Source: Heterobasidion occidentale
Taxonomy: Eukaryota > Basidiomycota > Agaricomycetes > Russulales > Bondarzewiaceae
Length of the DNA: 22,385 bases
Assembly (NCBI GenBank): GCA_039111635.1
Contig: JBCAQO010000125.1
Span: forward strand, 1-22,385
Direction of reading: 5' to 3'
The position numbers and the translations under genes were made by a program. The notes under the pieces are model-generated. The model worked only from the letters and a program-made list of their open reading frames with translations. It ran no database searches and was not told the DNA's origin. Shown here piece by piece: positions 1-8,597 of this stretch (position 1 is its first letter; each line of letters starts with the position of its first letter).

Positions 1-362
1 GGAGTGAGGTGACGTCGGAATTCTGAGAGGTTGCCATGCTAGTATGAGCGTCGTGCGCCCGGAAACAACTCTCCTCTGTGTGGGGTCGATTACGGAGACT
101 AATAAAAGCTTCAGACGGAAGAAAAGCAGTCGAAACATCAAGACGTCGAGGGCTCAGATGTGCATGTCGGAGTTCTTCAAGGGTGGAGCCTGATAGTAGC
201 CGGACCATGAGGCCATGAGTCTGTACTCTCTCTATAGACTCCGCCGCTCGCATAGGAAATGACAGGATCAATGCGAAGCCATTGATTCCTGTAAAACTGT
301 GAGACGTGGCAAAGACATGGATTGGTAGACCAAACAAACAATTCAAAGTAGATACATGCGAG
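1..362 (-). other. Outer flank, open in one frame; possible interrupted gene fragment
   Basis: This sequence lies outside the retrotransposon, next to its 3' LTR. Read on the minus strand it is open for all of its roughly 120 codons, from the LTR edge to the window edge, with a protein-like composition (segments such as HGLMVRLLSGSTLEELRHAH). The first in-frame ATG is about 110 bp in. I do not recognise the protein. It could be part of a host gene or of another repeat into which the element inserted. No target-site duplication pairs this edge with the inner edge of the element. An open stretch this long can occur by chance, so coding is only possible. Confidence 0.35.
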
Positions 363-1193
363 TGTTGGGTCGGAGACCTATCACGTGCACCGATGCACAA
401 AGGGGTCCCTAGGCTAAACCTCCACTGGTTCGTACAGTTGTAGACTCCAATGGATGAAGACGATGGATCGTCTTTGGGCTCTTTCAAGGAACTCGGGTCG
501 CTGTCTGCTTTGTTCTCGAAGAGATTGAGAAGGTGATCTTCGAGGTCTTCTCGATGATGAGGAGGAACCGGATGATCTTCTCCTGTCCAACAGATGACAC
601 GAGGGGGTGTCCAACTGAGAACGCGGAAGGCAGCTAGTCCGGTATAGAAGCGGATGAGTAGAGGGAGGAGGGAAGGGAGACGAGTCCAGTGCTTCGTCAG
701 ACCGTGTAAAGAGTTTCTCAGATCTGACAGAGATCACGAAGCGTGGGCTAGGAAGGTAGCCAGACGCCGGGTGCAGTGCAGAGATCGAGTGTATTACAGG
801 TGAACGAGCTGAGCTTCTTAGAAGCTCATCTCGGCTATTTACGTACAGAAGTGTCTAGGGCAGGATCAAGATCTGGTCTGTGCGCTTCTCAGGTACCGAA
901 GTCAACGATCGAGATCCGTAAGCTAGAATGCCTCATCGACCTGCCATGTATCCAAATATAGTAATCCGATCACTAATGTCCATCCACATCTTCGATCGAT
1001 CAAGAACCAGGAACGGGGGTCAGGAACCAATGTCTGCCCACATCAAGAATCAGGAACCAGAAGTCAGCGTTCATGCGTTAGCATGTAAATGGTAAGGAGT
1101 CATGGAAAGCGGTCCGAGTCTGTAACAAGTCCGAAGCACTTGACCAGCCCATCCACTCACGTGCGAAGCACGTGTTAGGACGCGGTCCTAACA
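363..1193 (-). repeat. 3' LTR of the left element
   Basis: This 831-bp terminal repeat matches 9920-10753 with about 34 differences counted by eye, and matches 21193-22023 of the other arm with only about five. In element orientation it starts TGTTAGGACC and ends CCCAACA, the TG...CA ends expected of LTRs. A purine tract lies just upstream (1197-1206). Like its partner in the right arm, and unlike the 5' LTRs, its predicted R/U5 part contains no ATG on the element strand. Confidence 0.95.
1158..1193 (-). promoter_or_regulatory. Two adjacent perfect hairpins at the LTR start, with CACGTG boxes
   Basis: In element orientation the LTR opens with TGTTAGGAC-CGC-GTCCTAACA, a 9-bp stem. This is followed at once by CACGTGC-TTC-GCACGTG, a 7-bp stem. 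CACGTG is the core E-box bound by bHLH factors of the Pho4/Cbf1 type in fungi. A further CACGTG lies near the other LTR end (380-386 region). The sequence is shared by all four LTRs, with small changes at 10716-10753. A role as enhancer or integrase-end structure is inference. Confidence 0.5.
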
Positions 1194-1196
1194 CTA

Positions 1197-1206
1197 CCCC
1201 CTCTCT
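1197..1206 (-). other. Polypurine tract of the left element
   Basis: On the element strand the sequence AGAGAGGGGG lies three bases before the 3' LTR and overlaps the stop of ORF3. This is the position and composition of the RNase H-resistant primer for plus-strand DNA synthesis in LTR retroelements. Confidence 0.8.
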
Positions 1207-1954
1207 ATACAAGTCTTCGGCGTTTGGCGGGTGCACCGATGGTAGGGGCGGGTCTCCTCGGGTGGATTTCGTCGAAGGTGGGGATGTTCCGAGCGGGGTA
1301 TCCGGTCCAGTTAGCGGTGTCGATTAAATGATCTAACGCCTGCTTGTGGTACCCGTATTCCTCAGCCGTCCTATCCATCTGTAGACGAAGGCGCCGGGAC
1401 TGCAAGCGATGCCTATCGTAGTCTTGAAGAAAGCCGCGCGCCGTGACGTCCGTTCTCTGGCGAATGCCCGTGATTGGACATCCCACGACGAGATGGCCGG
1501 CGCGTCCGCATTCCCAGCAGTTACGAGTGGCGGGGTCGGTGGGTGGAGAAGGCGGGAGAGTAGGCGGATTAGGCCAAACGTTTTCTGAGTCCATTGCGTC
1601 TGCAGGCCATCCTTCTTCAGTTGCGACAGGAACGTCCGGCGACTGGGGGGAGGCTTCGTCGACAATGATAGGATGGGTGATGTCGTCGCCGAGTAGGGGG
1701 GGGGATGGGGACACAGCAGGGGGTGACGGGGGTGGTACCGGTAGCGGCCGAAGTACCTGGCGATCCCGGACAACTTGTTTGGGGTCGTAAGGGGGACTGG
1801 TGGGCCGTATGAATTCGTCGGTCTCTTCGTCGGTGGGCCGAAAGGGTTCTGCCGCCGGGAGATCGGGTTCAGTGTTAGCCGGGGGATCGACCGTCATGGG
1901 TTCCTCAACGTCGATCTGGTGAAACCCCTGTTCCTGTATATCCGGTTTGGTCAT
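1205..1954 (-). CDS. ORF3 C-terminal part: proline-rich CCHC zinc-knuckle protein
   Basis: This 249-codon ORF lies between pol and the 3' LTR, where standard Ty3/gypsy elements have no gene. The first half is acidic and very proline/serine-rich, so probably disordered. A zinc knuckle, CWECGRAGHLVVGC (C-x2-C-x4-H-x4-C), lies at residues 146-159, followed by a charged helical stretch and a basic end (KRRRLV). The partner at 20432-21181 is the same length and also intact. The frame stays open upstream of this ATG to about 2227 without another Met, so the listed start is probably internal to a larger protein beginning near 2800. The knuckle suggests nucleic-acid binding, perhaps as a second nucleocapsid-like protein. 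I do not recognise the family. Confidence 0.6.
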   Translation of the reverse strand: MTKPDIQEQGFHQIDVEEPMTVDPPANTEPDLPAAEPFRPTDEETDEFIRPTSPPYDPKQVVRDRQVLRPLPVPPPSPPAVSPSPPLLGDDITHPIIVDEASPQSPDVPVATEEGWPADAMDSENVWPNPPTLPPSPPTDPATRNCWECGRAGHLVVGCPITGIRQRTDVTARGFLQDYDRHRLQSRRLRLQMDRTAEEYGYHKQALDHLIDTANWTGYPARNIPTFDEIHPRRPAPTIGAPAKRRRLV

Positions 1955-2800
1955 GACCCAGGGCCTAACGTTATCCTCTGGGGTACATCCCCCGGGCCAG
2001 TAGCACGCAATGGGGTGAACCCCTCGACTGTTAAGCGGGAAGGAGTGGGTTGGCAGTAGTCCTTTGGGGACGTACTCTTCAATTTCTAGCCGCGCTCCAT
2101 TGTGCCCCGCGAAGTGGAACCAACGGATTGTGTTCTCCTTGTAGCGGATTCGAGCGAGTACGTCGAGCCAGGCTTGTATGGTGTGCGTCTGTATGAGGAC
2201 GGAGCTGGTGGTGAATATCCCTCCCAGTCAGAAATTAACCATGTCATTGCGGATGGCGGCGAGATTGATCAATCCTTTCATACGATAGGAGGTGACCGTG
2301 AGGTTAGCGAGGAGGATGGCTTGGGTCTGGTTGAGAGGTCCAGAGAACACTTGATAGGCTTGCGCCCAGACTGCCTGCTGCAAATAGAAAAGGAAGGCGA
2401 GGGTTCTTCAAGCCAGGCTGGTTCAGAATAATAGGGGCCTTGTCCTCGGCGAGCGTGAGGTGGTAGATGCTATTGTTCGTCGTCAGGTCCTGGTAGAGAT
2501 GGATGTCGTGAAGGGGATTGGGTATAGCACGGATCCGGAAGCGCGGGTTTTCGTTGTGAACGGCGAAGGCCAAAGGGGGAATAGCGATGTGCGGGTTCGG
2601 CATTTCAGCCGGGAAACGGGGGATAACGAGGGGTCGGCGACTGGGACACCTTCCGACGGGATGTCGTCCTCACTGTTGTAATCTGAGTCTGTGTCGTCAA
2701 TGAGCGTGGGTGTGGTAGTGGGCGGGGAGATGGTACGTAGGATGAAGGGGTTGGGGGAGGAGGTGTTGGAGGCGTGAGGAGAAGTGGTAGCGGAAGCCAT
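1955..2800 (-). pseudogene. ORF3 N-terminal part, broken into three frame segments
   Basis: From the ATG at 2798-2800 (MASATTSP...) the minus strand reads a Ser/Thr/Pro-rich and acidic stretch. It then continues as protein-like sequence in a second frame (MPNPHIAIPPLAFAVHNENP, open 2304-2603), and in a third frame (...LQQAVWAQAYQVFSGPLNQT...) that leads through an intron-like block (2221-2283) into the 249-codon ORF. The segments abut with little overlap, as expected for one protein of roughly 500 residues that has two frame changes. Both frame changes are shared with the right arm, so they are older than the duplication, or are further introns or recoding sites. A TATA box lies 116-123 bp upstream of the ATG. 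Function unknown. Confidence 0.45.
2221..2283 (-). other. Candidate 63-nt spliceosomal intron in ORF3
   Basis: On the element strand the block begins GTATGA, has a branch-like CTGAC at 2231-2227, and ends GGGAG six bases later. This is the usual size and signal set of a basidiomycete intron. Its only in-frame stop (TGA, within CTGACTGGG) disappears if it is removed. The length is a multiple of three and the joined sequence keeps one frame (...VTSYRIFTTSS...). The same block is at 20104-20166. Splicing is inferred, not shown. Confidence 0.45.
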
Positions 2801-2915
2801 TCTGATGTTACTGAGAATGTAGCGGGGGAGTGGTGTAAGAAAAGGTGTGCGGGGGTAAGGGACATTCAAGTTATACCTGGGATGCTGAGGAATGTTTCCG
2901 TTCGATGTAGGGTGT

Positions 2916-2923
2916 CTTTTATA
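2916..2923 (-). promoter_or_regulatory. TATA box upstream of ORF3
   Basis: TATAAAAG on the element strand, 116-123 bp before the ORF3 ATG and downstream of pol. A perfect eight-base TATA box in this short gap suggests ORF3 has its own internal promoter. The match is kept at 19465-19472. Chance occurrence in a few hundred bases is unlikely but not excluded. Confidence 0.45.
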
Positions 2924-3137
2924 CAAAGGAGGAGATGCCAATGGTGGCAGCGGCGTGAAGGGATCCGAGGACGAGGGCGATGGCGATGGAGACAGCGGTG
3001 AGAGCAAGAGTCGCGACAACGGTGTAAACGGCTACTGTGGATAGAGTGGGGTCGAAAGGGGTCATAGTCGTTTGCCTGGCCATGCCAATCCTTGGTTGGT
3101 CTGCTTTTGTAGCTCCTGGTATGCTTGAGTCCGCCAA
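2919..3137 (-). CDS. Small single-pass membrane protein ORF
   Basis: The ORF follows the pol stop by about 15 bases. It has 72 codons from a TTG, or 54 from the better ATG (MARQTTMTPFDP...). A polar N-terminus is followed by one long hydrophobic stretch, roughly STVAVYTVVATLALTAVSIA plus about ten further hydrophobic residues. This is enough for one transmembrane helix. The stop overlaps the ORF3 TATA box. The right-arm copy (19251-19469) differs near the last residues only. An env-like or viroporin-like role is only a guess. It may instead be a chance ORF in the ORF3 promoter region. Confidence 0.35.
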   Translation of the reverse strand: MADSSIPGATKADQPRIGMARQTTMTPFDPTLSTVAVYTVVATLALTAVSIAIALVLGSLHAAATIGISSFV

Positions 3138-3151
3138 TTAGAGTTGTCCGA

Positions 3152-6100
3152 TCACTTCTGCTGTAGCTTTGATCGAGACGAGTCTATATTGGGCTTCTTT
3201 GGCTGCGCTTCTCGATCGTTGATCGTCGGTGGTGGCACTTTTGATCGAGGAACCAGGGGCGGCCTCTTTAGCTGCGTCATTCGTTTGTTGATCTCTTCCA
3301 TGATCTGGGGGATAGCTAATCCTGTAGCGAGAAGCTTCTTTCCGATCGGGTGCTTCTCGAGCTTCTTTCTGATTTGATCTTCTTCGGCTACTCTGTTGAG
3401 TTCTAATTCGATCACTAGGGCCAGAATGGAGGCTTCCATTCCTTTGACTGCCCGAGGGTGCCGGCGGTAGAAGTCCTTTATGGCTTCTTGTGCGTTAGTG
3501 ACGTTTGCCGCGGTTTCCCAAGAGTTGTCCGATTCCGGGTAGCCCTTCCATTTGATCAGGTACTGCAAGATCTTCCATCGTCCGAAGCGTCTGGCTCCGA
3601 CAATGGCTTCGACTTCGAATTCTTCTTGCCCTTCAATCAGGTCCGGAGCCGGTTTAGGGTAGTTCGGACCATAGACCTCGTTTTCCTTGTAGGGCGTGAG
3701 TCGACTAGCATGGAAGACGTCGTGAATACGCTTCCAGCTGTTGGGCAGTTTCAACCTGAAGTTGACATTTCCTATGGTGTCAATGATTTCAAATGGCCCA
3801 AAGTGTTTGGGTCTCAGTTTCTCTGATGGATGATCGGTGTGGATGTTCTTCCCATCGAGCCATACTTGATCTCCTTTCTTGAAAGGCGGCAGGTCCGTTC
3901 CAAAACGGTCATGCTGTATCCTCATGGCTTCGGCTGCAATTTCGAGGCTGGCTTGTGCTTCCTTCCTAGCACGTTGCAGAGCTTCGAGGCGAGCGTCGGC
4001 GGTGGGGACATTCGTGTTTCCGATGATGGCCGGGTAAGCCCGTGGTTGATAACCATGGAGAAGTTCAAATGGTGACTTCTGCATGGCTGAGTGCTGATGG
4101 GTGTTGTGGGCGTATTCCGCGTAGGGGATTAGTCCGGCCCAATCGTCTTGTGAAGAGCTGCAAAATGCTCTCAGGTATTGTTCTAGTTCCTGATTCATTC
4201 GTTCCGTAGCACCGTCTGTCTGTGGGTGATAGGCTGTGCTTAAGGCAGATTTGATTCCTAATTCTTTGAGCAGGGCTTGCGCTACCTTTGAAGCGAATTG
4301 AGTTCCTCTATCCGATATGATTTTATCTGGCAGCCCATAGCGTCTCCAGGTGTTTTCTAGCAAGATTTTGGCCGTTCCATCAGAGTCGATGGTTTTCAGG
4401 CATGGAGTTATTACTGCAGTTTTGGTGAATCGATCGGTTACTACATGTAGCGAGTCGTATCCGTTTGATTCTGGTAGATCTGTAATAAAAACCATGGTTA
4501 TTGTTCCGAAGGGTTGATCTGGGATTTCTGTTGGTTGCAATGGTACCATGGTAGGATGTGTGTCGTTCTTGGTGGATTGACAGATGGCGCATCCTTCCAC
4601 GTATTGGTGAACTGTGTTTGATATTCCTGGCCAAGTGAATTCCTGTCCGACTAAGGCTAGAGTTCCTCTTTGTCCTGGATGTCCTGCTGCTAGATTGTCG
4701 TGGTTCAATTTGATGATATCCTGACGAAGTTGTTCGTTTCGAGGAACATATATCTTTCCTCGATGAAGGACCAATCCTTCTTCTTCGTTCCATTCTTGTA
4801 AACCTTTCTTCATGTTTCGAGGTCCTAAGGTTTTAATCTTGGCTAGGGTTTCTAATAGCCATTCGTCTTTCCTGTTTTCTTCAATGATTCGTTTCCGGAG
4901 GTCTTCATCTATCATGGTAACGCCTCCTCGTCCAGTTGCCCTAATGTGAAGTATTTGATGAGGGTCCCAACTGTTGTCTGTATTGATGGCATTGATTTCT
5001 GCGAAAGGTCTTCGGATCTTTTCTGTGTTATTGAAAAGTTTGGGCTCCAAGAGTGTTTCGCCTGAATTGTCAAATTCCACCCCCTTTTTATGGTCTGGAC
5101 GCCGTGACAGACCGTGGGATTTATTAGTGACTCCCGCCTTGTGCGTCAACTTGTAGTCGAAACGCGAGAGGTAGAGTGACCATCGTGCTTGTCGACGGTT
5201 CAGTTTCTGGCTTGAACGGAACCATTCGAGGTTCTTGTGGTCTGTCCAGACGTCTACCGGGTGGTCGGCGCCCTCCAAATAGTGTCGCCAAGCTTCAAAA
5301 GCTCGAACGACCGCTAGCAACTCTTTATCATAGATTGGGTAGTTGCGTTCTGTTGGTGAGAGCGACTTGGAAATATAAGCACATGGGTGCCATTTTCCAT
5401 CTTTGGCGACTTGTGATAAAACTGCTCCGGTGGCAAAGTCGGAAGCGTCGCATTCAATACGAAACGGGTTCCTTGTGTCCGGCATAACGAGCACCGGAGA
5501 TTCTGTAAATATTTGTTTTAGCGTTTGAAACGCTTCTTCGCATGCTGGTGTCCAATCCCAGGTGCGTTCTTTCTGTGTTAACTCAAATAGCGGTCGTGCT
5601 ATCTTTGAGTAATCTTTGATAAACCTGCGATAAAAGTTGCAAAAACCTAAAAACGATTGCACTTCCTTGACTTTTCCAGGTGTTGGCCAGTCCATAATGC
5701 CGGCCACTTTAATCGGGTCCATTTCTAGATGTCCGTGTGATATAACATATCCAAGATAGTCGATTTTCTTTTTGTGGAAGTGGCATTTCGAGGGTTGTAG
5801 GTACAGATCGTTGTCCTGTAAGATCTGTAGAACCTTTCGGACTGTCTTGATGTGGTCATCCATTGTTTTAGAGAATACTAGGATGTCGTCCATATAGATT
5901 GCCACTAATCCGGCGTAGATGAGGTCTTTGAAGAGGGCATTCATCATAGTTTGGAATGTTGCCGGCGAGTTGGTTAATCCAAAGAACATCACCAGAGGTT
6001 CGTACATTCCTAAATTGGTGACGAACGCGGCCAGTTTCTCGCTTCCTTCTTTCATGCGTACGTTGTTATATCCTGTATCGACATCCATTAGTGAAAAGTA

Positions 6101-7555
6101 TATGGCTTCGGCTAGAAGGTCCAGTAATTCTTGAATAATCGGCAAAGGGTACTTGTTCTTGATCGTTATTTCATTGAGTTTGCGATAGTCCATTACTGGT
6201 CGTAGTTTCCCGTTCTTTTTCTTGATGAAGAAGAATGGGGATGCCATGTGCGATTTGGATTCTCTAATGAATCCTTTCTGGAGGTTTTCGTCTATGAATT
6301 TCTTGAGTTCCACTTGCTCTCCAGGGCTAAGACTGTATAGCTTGGGTTTGAGCGAGTGATCCATTCCTTCCTTGATCTCTATTTTGTGATCCCAAGGTCG
6401 AGAGAGCGGTAGCTGTCCCTTTGGTCGACCTTCAAAAACCTTTCTATAATTCCAGTATTCCTTTGGCACTATTTCTTCAAAGGATAGTTCGGGTTTCCCT
6501 TTGGCAGCTTCTTCTGCAAGCCTTTGCGAGTTGGTGTGCTTTGTTTGTTTCCCTGTCGGTGCTTTGGCAGGTTTGCTTCCTTGAGCCGGTGTGTTGGCGT
6601 ATGGAAGTTCCGTGGTTTCGGCGCGATGTATATCGACGCCTTCTTCGGAGTCGTTGTACAATTCCAGTGCCTGTAATGTTCCCGTATCTAGGCATCTAAC
6701 GAGGTAGACTCCATCTTCTTCAAGATTCTTGGAGGGAAGTGCCGGAAGTCCGTCACCGTCCTCCGGAACGTCTTCTTCAGCCCATGTCGGAACCTTGTAA
6801 TTTCTGGTTCGGGCCTTCAGACGTTCGGCATTCAACCTTCGAGTTGTGAACTCCGGACTTGTAGGTATTGTCCGTGGATGTGGTACTGTGGTGTTTCCCA
6901 CTTTCTGGCCTGGTACTGCTTTTCCCGGCTTTTGCACTGGTATTGAGTAGTCGCCCGTTTGCGGTACTGTTTCCATGCGCCGTATGCTTGATTTAGGACG
7001 TCCTGGTTTTCTTGTAGCTCTTCTAGCTTTTACCGGTCCTCCTTTTATTTGGCAGGAGGGTGGGCATCTGGTAAAGTGTAGCCCGTAGGCATGCCAGTCG
7101 ACTTCTGGGTTATGTTCTAATAACCAGTCGGTTCCTAAGATGACGTCCTCTTTTCCTATTTCCGCAATATAGAATCTCGCTGATTCTGTATGCGACCCCC
7201 CTTTTTCACCTAGAACCTGTAATTTGAGGTTGGCGAATCGCGTAATAGGTCCTCCCTTGAACTCGGTGTTCTGGACCGTACTGACTGGGATAGGGGTGGG
7301 GGTTTTGTATGTAGTGATTCGATGCGCTTCCACGAAGCGAGGGTGCATGAAGATACCAGTGGCTCCACTGTCCACCAGTGCCTGTGTAGCAGCTTTTCTA
7401 TTCTTGCCTATGAGCATCGTTTCGAGTCGGAGGGATGGTGCACCATGTGATTTCATTTCCGAAAGATACAATACATCTGGATGTCCATGCTCTTGGTCAG
7501 CATCTTTACTGGCCAGAGGAGCGTACCGATTTCCTGCAAGAATCCTACTCTCCAC
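3152..7555 (-). CDS. pol: Pol polyprotein: protease, RT, RNase H, integrase, chromodomain
   Basis: One open frame of 1467 codons, a full-length Ty3/gypsy (Metaviridae, chromovirus) Pol. Domains in order: retropepsin with VDSGAT (Asp62); a Lys/Pro-rich linker; reverse transcriptase about 390-660 with the YMDD box at 554-557; RNase H with Asp703, Glu745 and Asp772; integrase zinc domain His952/His959/Cys989/Cys992; integrase core about 1015-1130 with Asp1082 and Glu1118 at the normal 35-residue spacing; chromodomain about 1313-1365 (YLIKWKGYPESDNSWE). A tail of about 100 charged, helical residues follows. The first catalytic Asp of integrase is Val1022 (MVFI where relatives have a D). The start shown is a GTG. 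The frame is open further upstream and overlaps the Gag end in another frame, so Pol is probably made by frameshifting as Gag-Pol. Confidence 0.93.
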   Translation of the reverse strand: MESRILAGNRYAPLASKDADQEHGHPDVLYLSEMKSHGAPSLRLETMLIGKNRKAATQALVDSGATGIFMHPRFVEAHRITTYKTPTPIPVSTVQNTEFKGGPITRFANLKLQVLGEKGGSHTESARFYIAEIGKEDVILGTDWLLEHNPEVDWHAYGLHFTRCPPSCQIKGGPVKARRATRKPGRPKSSIRRMETVPQTGDYSIPVQKPGKAVPGQKVGNTTVPHPRTIPTSPEFTTRRLNAERLKARTRNYKVPTWAEEDVPEDGDGLPALPSKNLEEDGVYLVRCLDTGTLQALELYNDSEEGVDIHRAETTELPYANTPAQGSKPAKAPTGKQTKHTNSQRLAEEAAKGKPELSFEEIVPKEYWNYRKVFEGRPKGQLPLSRPWDHKIEIKEGMDHSLKPKLYSLSPGEQVELKKFIDENLQKGFIRESKSHMASPFFFIKKKNGKLRPVMDYRKLNEITIKNKYPLPIIQELLDLLAEAIYFSLMDVDTGYNNVRMKEGSEKLAAFVTNLGMYEPLVMFFGLTNSPATFQTMMNALFKDLIYAGLVAIYMDDILVFSKTMDDHIKTVRKVLQILQDNDLYLQPSKCHFHKKKIDYLGYVISHGHLEMDPIKVAGIMDWPTPGKVKEVQSFLGFCNFYRRFIKDYSKIARPLFELTQKERTWDWTPACEEAFQTLKQIFTESPVLVMPDTRNPFRIECDASDFATGAVLSQVAKDGKWHPCAYISKSLSPTERNYPIYDKELLAVVRAFEAWRHYLEGADHPVDVWTDHKNLEWFRSSQKLNRRQARWSLYLSRFDYKLTHKAGVTNKSHGLSRRPDHKKGVEFDNSGETLLEPKLFNNTEKIRRPFAEINAINTDNSWDPHQILHIRATGRGGVTMIDEDLRKRIIEENRKDEWLLETLAKIKTLGPRNMKKGLQEWNEEEGLVLHRGKIYVPRNEQLRQDIIKLNHDNLAAGHPGQRGTLALVGQEFTWPGISNTVHQYVEGCAICQSTKNDTHPTMVPLQPTEIPDQPFGTITMVFITDLPESNGYDSLHVVTDRFTKTAVITPCLKTIDSDGTAKILLENTWRRYGLPDKIISDRGTQFASKVAQALLKELGIKSALSTAYHPQTDGATERMNQELEQYLRAFCSSSQDDWAGLIPYAEYAHNTHQHSAMQKSPFELLHGYQPRAYPAIIGNTNVPTADARLEALQRARKEAQASLEIAAEAMRIQHDRFGTDLPPFKKGDQVWLDGKNIHTDHPSEKLRPKHFGPFEIIDTIGNVNFRLKLPNSWKRIHDVFHASRLTPYKENEVYGPNYPKPAPDLIEGQEEFEVEAIVGARRFGRWKILQYLIKWKGYPESDNSWETAANVTNAQEAIKDFYRRHPRAVKGMEASILALVIELELNRVAEEDQIRKKLEKHPIGKKLLATGLAIPQIMEEINKRMTQLKRPPLVPRSKVPPPTINDREAQPKKPNIDSSRSKLQQK

Positions 7556-8597
7556 ATCCGCTGCCGATGGGAGAGGCTTTAAAATTCTTCGAGTCGCTAA
7601 AGGCTCGAACTTCCTCGATTTCTTCCATACTGAGTCCCATCATCATCTGGCGGATGTGGTTGACTCTGTTTTTTCCTTCTTCGACGTCTTCATCGTCGAA
7701 TTGTCCTTCGTCCATTTCTGCTTCGCGCACTGGTCTGCGACAAGGGGGCTGGAATCTTCTCTTTGGGCCGAGAAGGACAATTGCGTGCCATGTGCCCGGG
7801 CTTTTTGCAAAGAAGCACTTGCCTTCTTTGGCAAGTCGATCTCTTTCCGCCGGGGTAAGCTTCTTGAAGCGAGTTCGGACAGCGTCGGCCTCCATCTCTG
7901 CCGCGTCTACATCCATAGGTTCGTATTGGGGCTCCCTATCGTGTCGTGGGGGTGCCCTTTCGTCATAAAATGTACGTGGAGTGTAGACTTGGAATTTTCC
8001 TTTTCGGAGGTCGTATGCTCGGTCCCTTGCGATGCGCATCCTTTCGTGTTTCTTGGCCTTCTCGACTAGTTCTTCCCATGTCCCGTCTGTAGAGGGATCT
8101 TCATAAATTCCCTTTGCCAACTCCCACTTGAGTCCTCGCAGGAAATGGGTTTTCTTGGTTTCTCCGTCTACACCGGCAAGCGCCGCGAGCTGTTCGAACA
8201 GCTGAAGGTAGGTGTTAAATGATTCCTTTCCCTGATTGACTCGGGCCAGTTTGTCACGAGCATCGGCTTCTTTGTTGAACTCTTCGAAGTCGGTGGCTAT
8301 CTTTTTTCGGACGGATGTGTAGCCGTCCGTTTCTGCCCAAGTGTATTTGTACCAATCCTTCAGCATGTTCCTGGCCTGAGTAAAGTTTCTTGCCCATATC
8401 CCTGCTGAGCCTTCCTTCATATACGATAGAGCGTAAGCGATTTTGGCGAATTCGTTCGCATAATCCTTTTTCCTAGCCAGGAACATCAGATCGATTTCGT
8501 GGAGGAATTGCTCGGTTCGTTTCCTGTTTCCACTGAAGGTGGTGGGTTTGGCCATAGCTGGTCCCTTGGACTCATTACTTCCAGTATCTGCCGACAT
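7545..8597 (-). CDS. gag: Gag, left copy (zinc knuckle scrambled)
   Basis: A 350-codon frame starting MSADTGSNESKGPAMAKPTT. The Gag/capsid-like region (about residues 18-200) has the usual FSGNRKRTEQFLHEIDLMF start and the retrotransposon-gag helical pattern, followed by an acidic segment. Where the right-arm copy has the CCHC knuckle CFFCKKPGHMARNC, this copy reads CFFAKSPGTWHAIV. One base is missing near 7808-7813 and one is extra near 7759-7764, so about 17 codons are out of frame and then restored. The ATG is the first one after a 1.3-kb ATG-free leader, and the frame is open upstream to 9122 without a Met. The 3' end overlaps pol in another frame. The knuckle defect is either a sequencing error or a real loss of RNA packaging. 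Confidence 0.88.
   Translation of the reverse strand: MSADTGSNESKGPAMAKPTTFSGNRKRTEQFLHEIDLMFLARKKDYANEFAKIAYALSYMKEGSAGIWARNFTQARNMLKDWYKYTWAETDGYTSVRKKIATDFEEFNKEADARDKLARVNQGKESFNTYLQLFEQLAALAGVDGETKKTHFLRGLKWELAKGIYEDPSTDGTWEELVEKAKKHERMRIARDRAYDLRKGKFQVYTPRTFYDERAPPRHDREPQYEPMDVDAAEMEADAVRTRFKKLTPAERDRLAKEGKCFFAKSPGTWHAIVLLGPKRRFQPPCRRPVREAEMDEGQFDDEDVEEGKNRVNHIRQMMMGLSMEEIEEVRAFSDSKNFKASPIGSGCGE

Noticed and set aside
353..367. Target-site duplication around the elements
   Set aside because: Flanks are GCGAG and CAAAC for the left element and GCGAT and CTCGC for the right. GCGAG and GCGAT resemble each other but are in the wrong pairing, so I treat this as coincidence.
776..961. 61-residue ORF (MQRSSVLQVNEL...) present in all four LTRs
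   Set aside because: It is conserved only because the LTRs are copies of each other. It starts at GTG, runs antisense across the predicted promoter, and has no protein-like features.
7224..8069. 281-codon ORF antisense to gag/pol, and similar long antisense frames
   Set aside because: They lie opposite well-supported Gag and Pol domains, with shadow-type composition (Ser/Phe/Leu/Cys-rich) and no recognisable motif.
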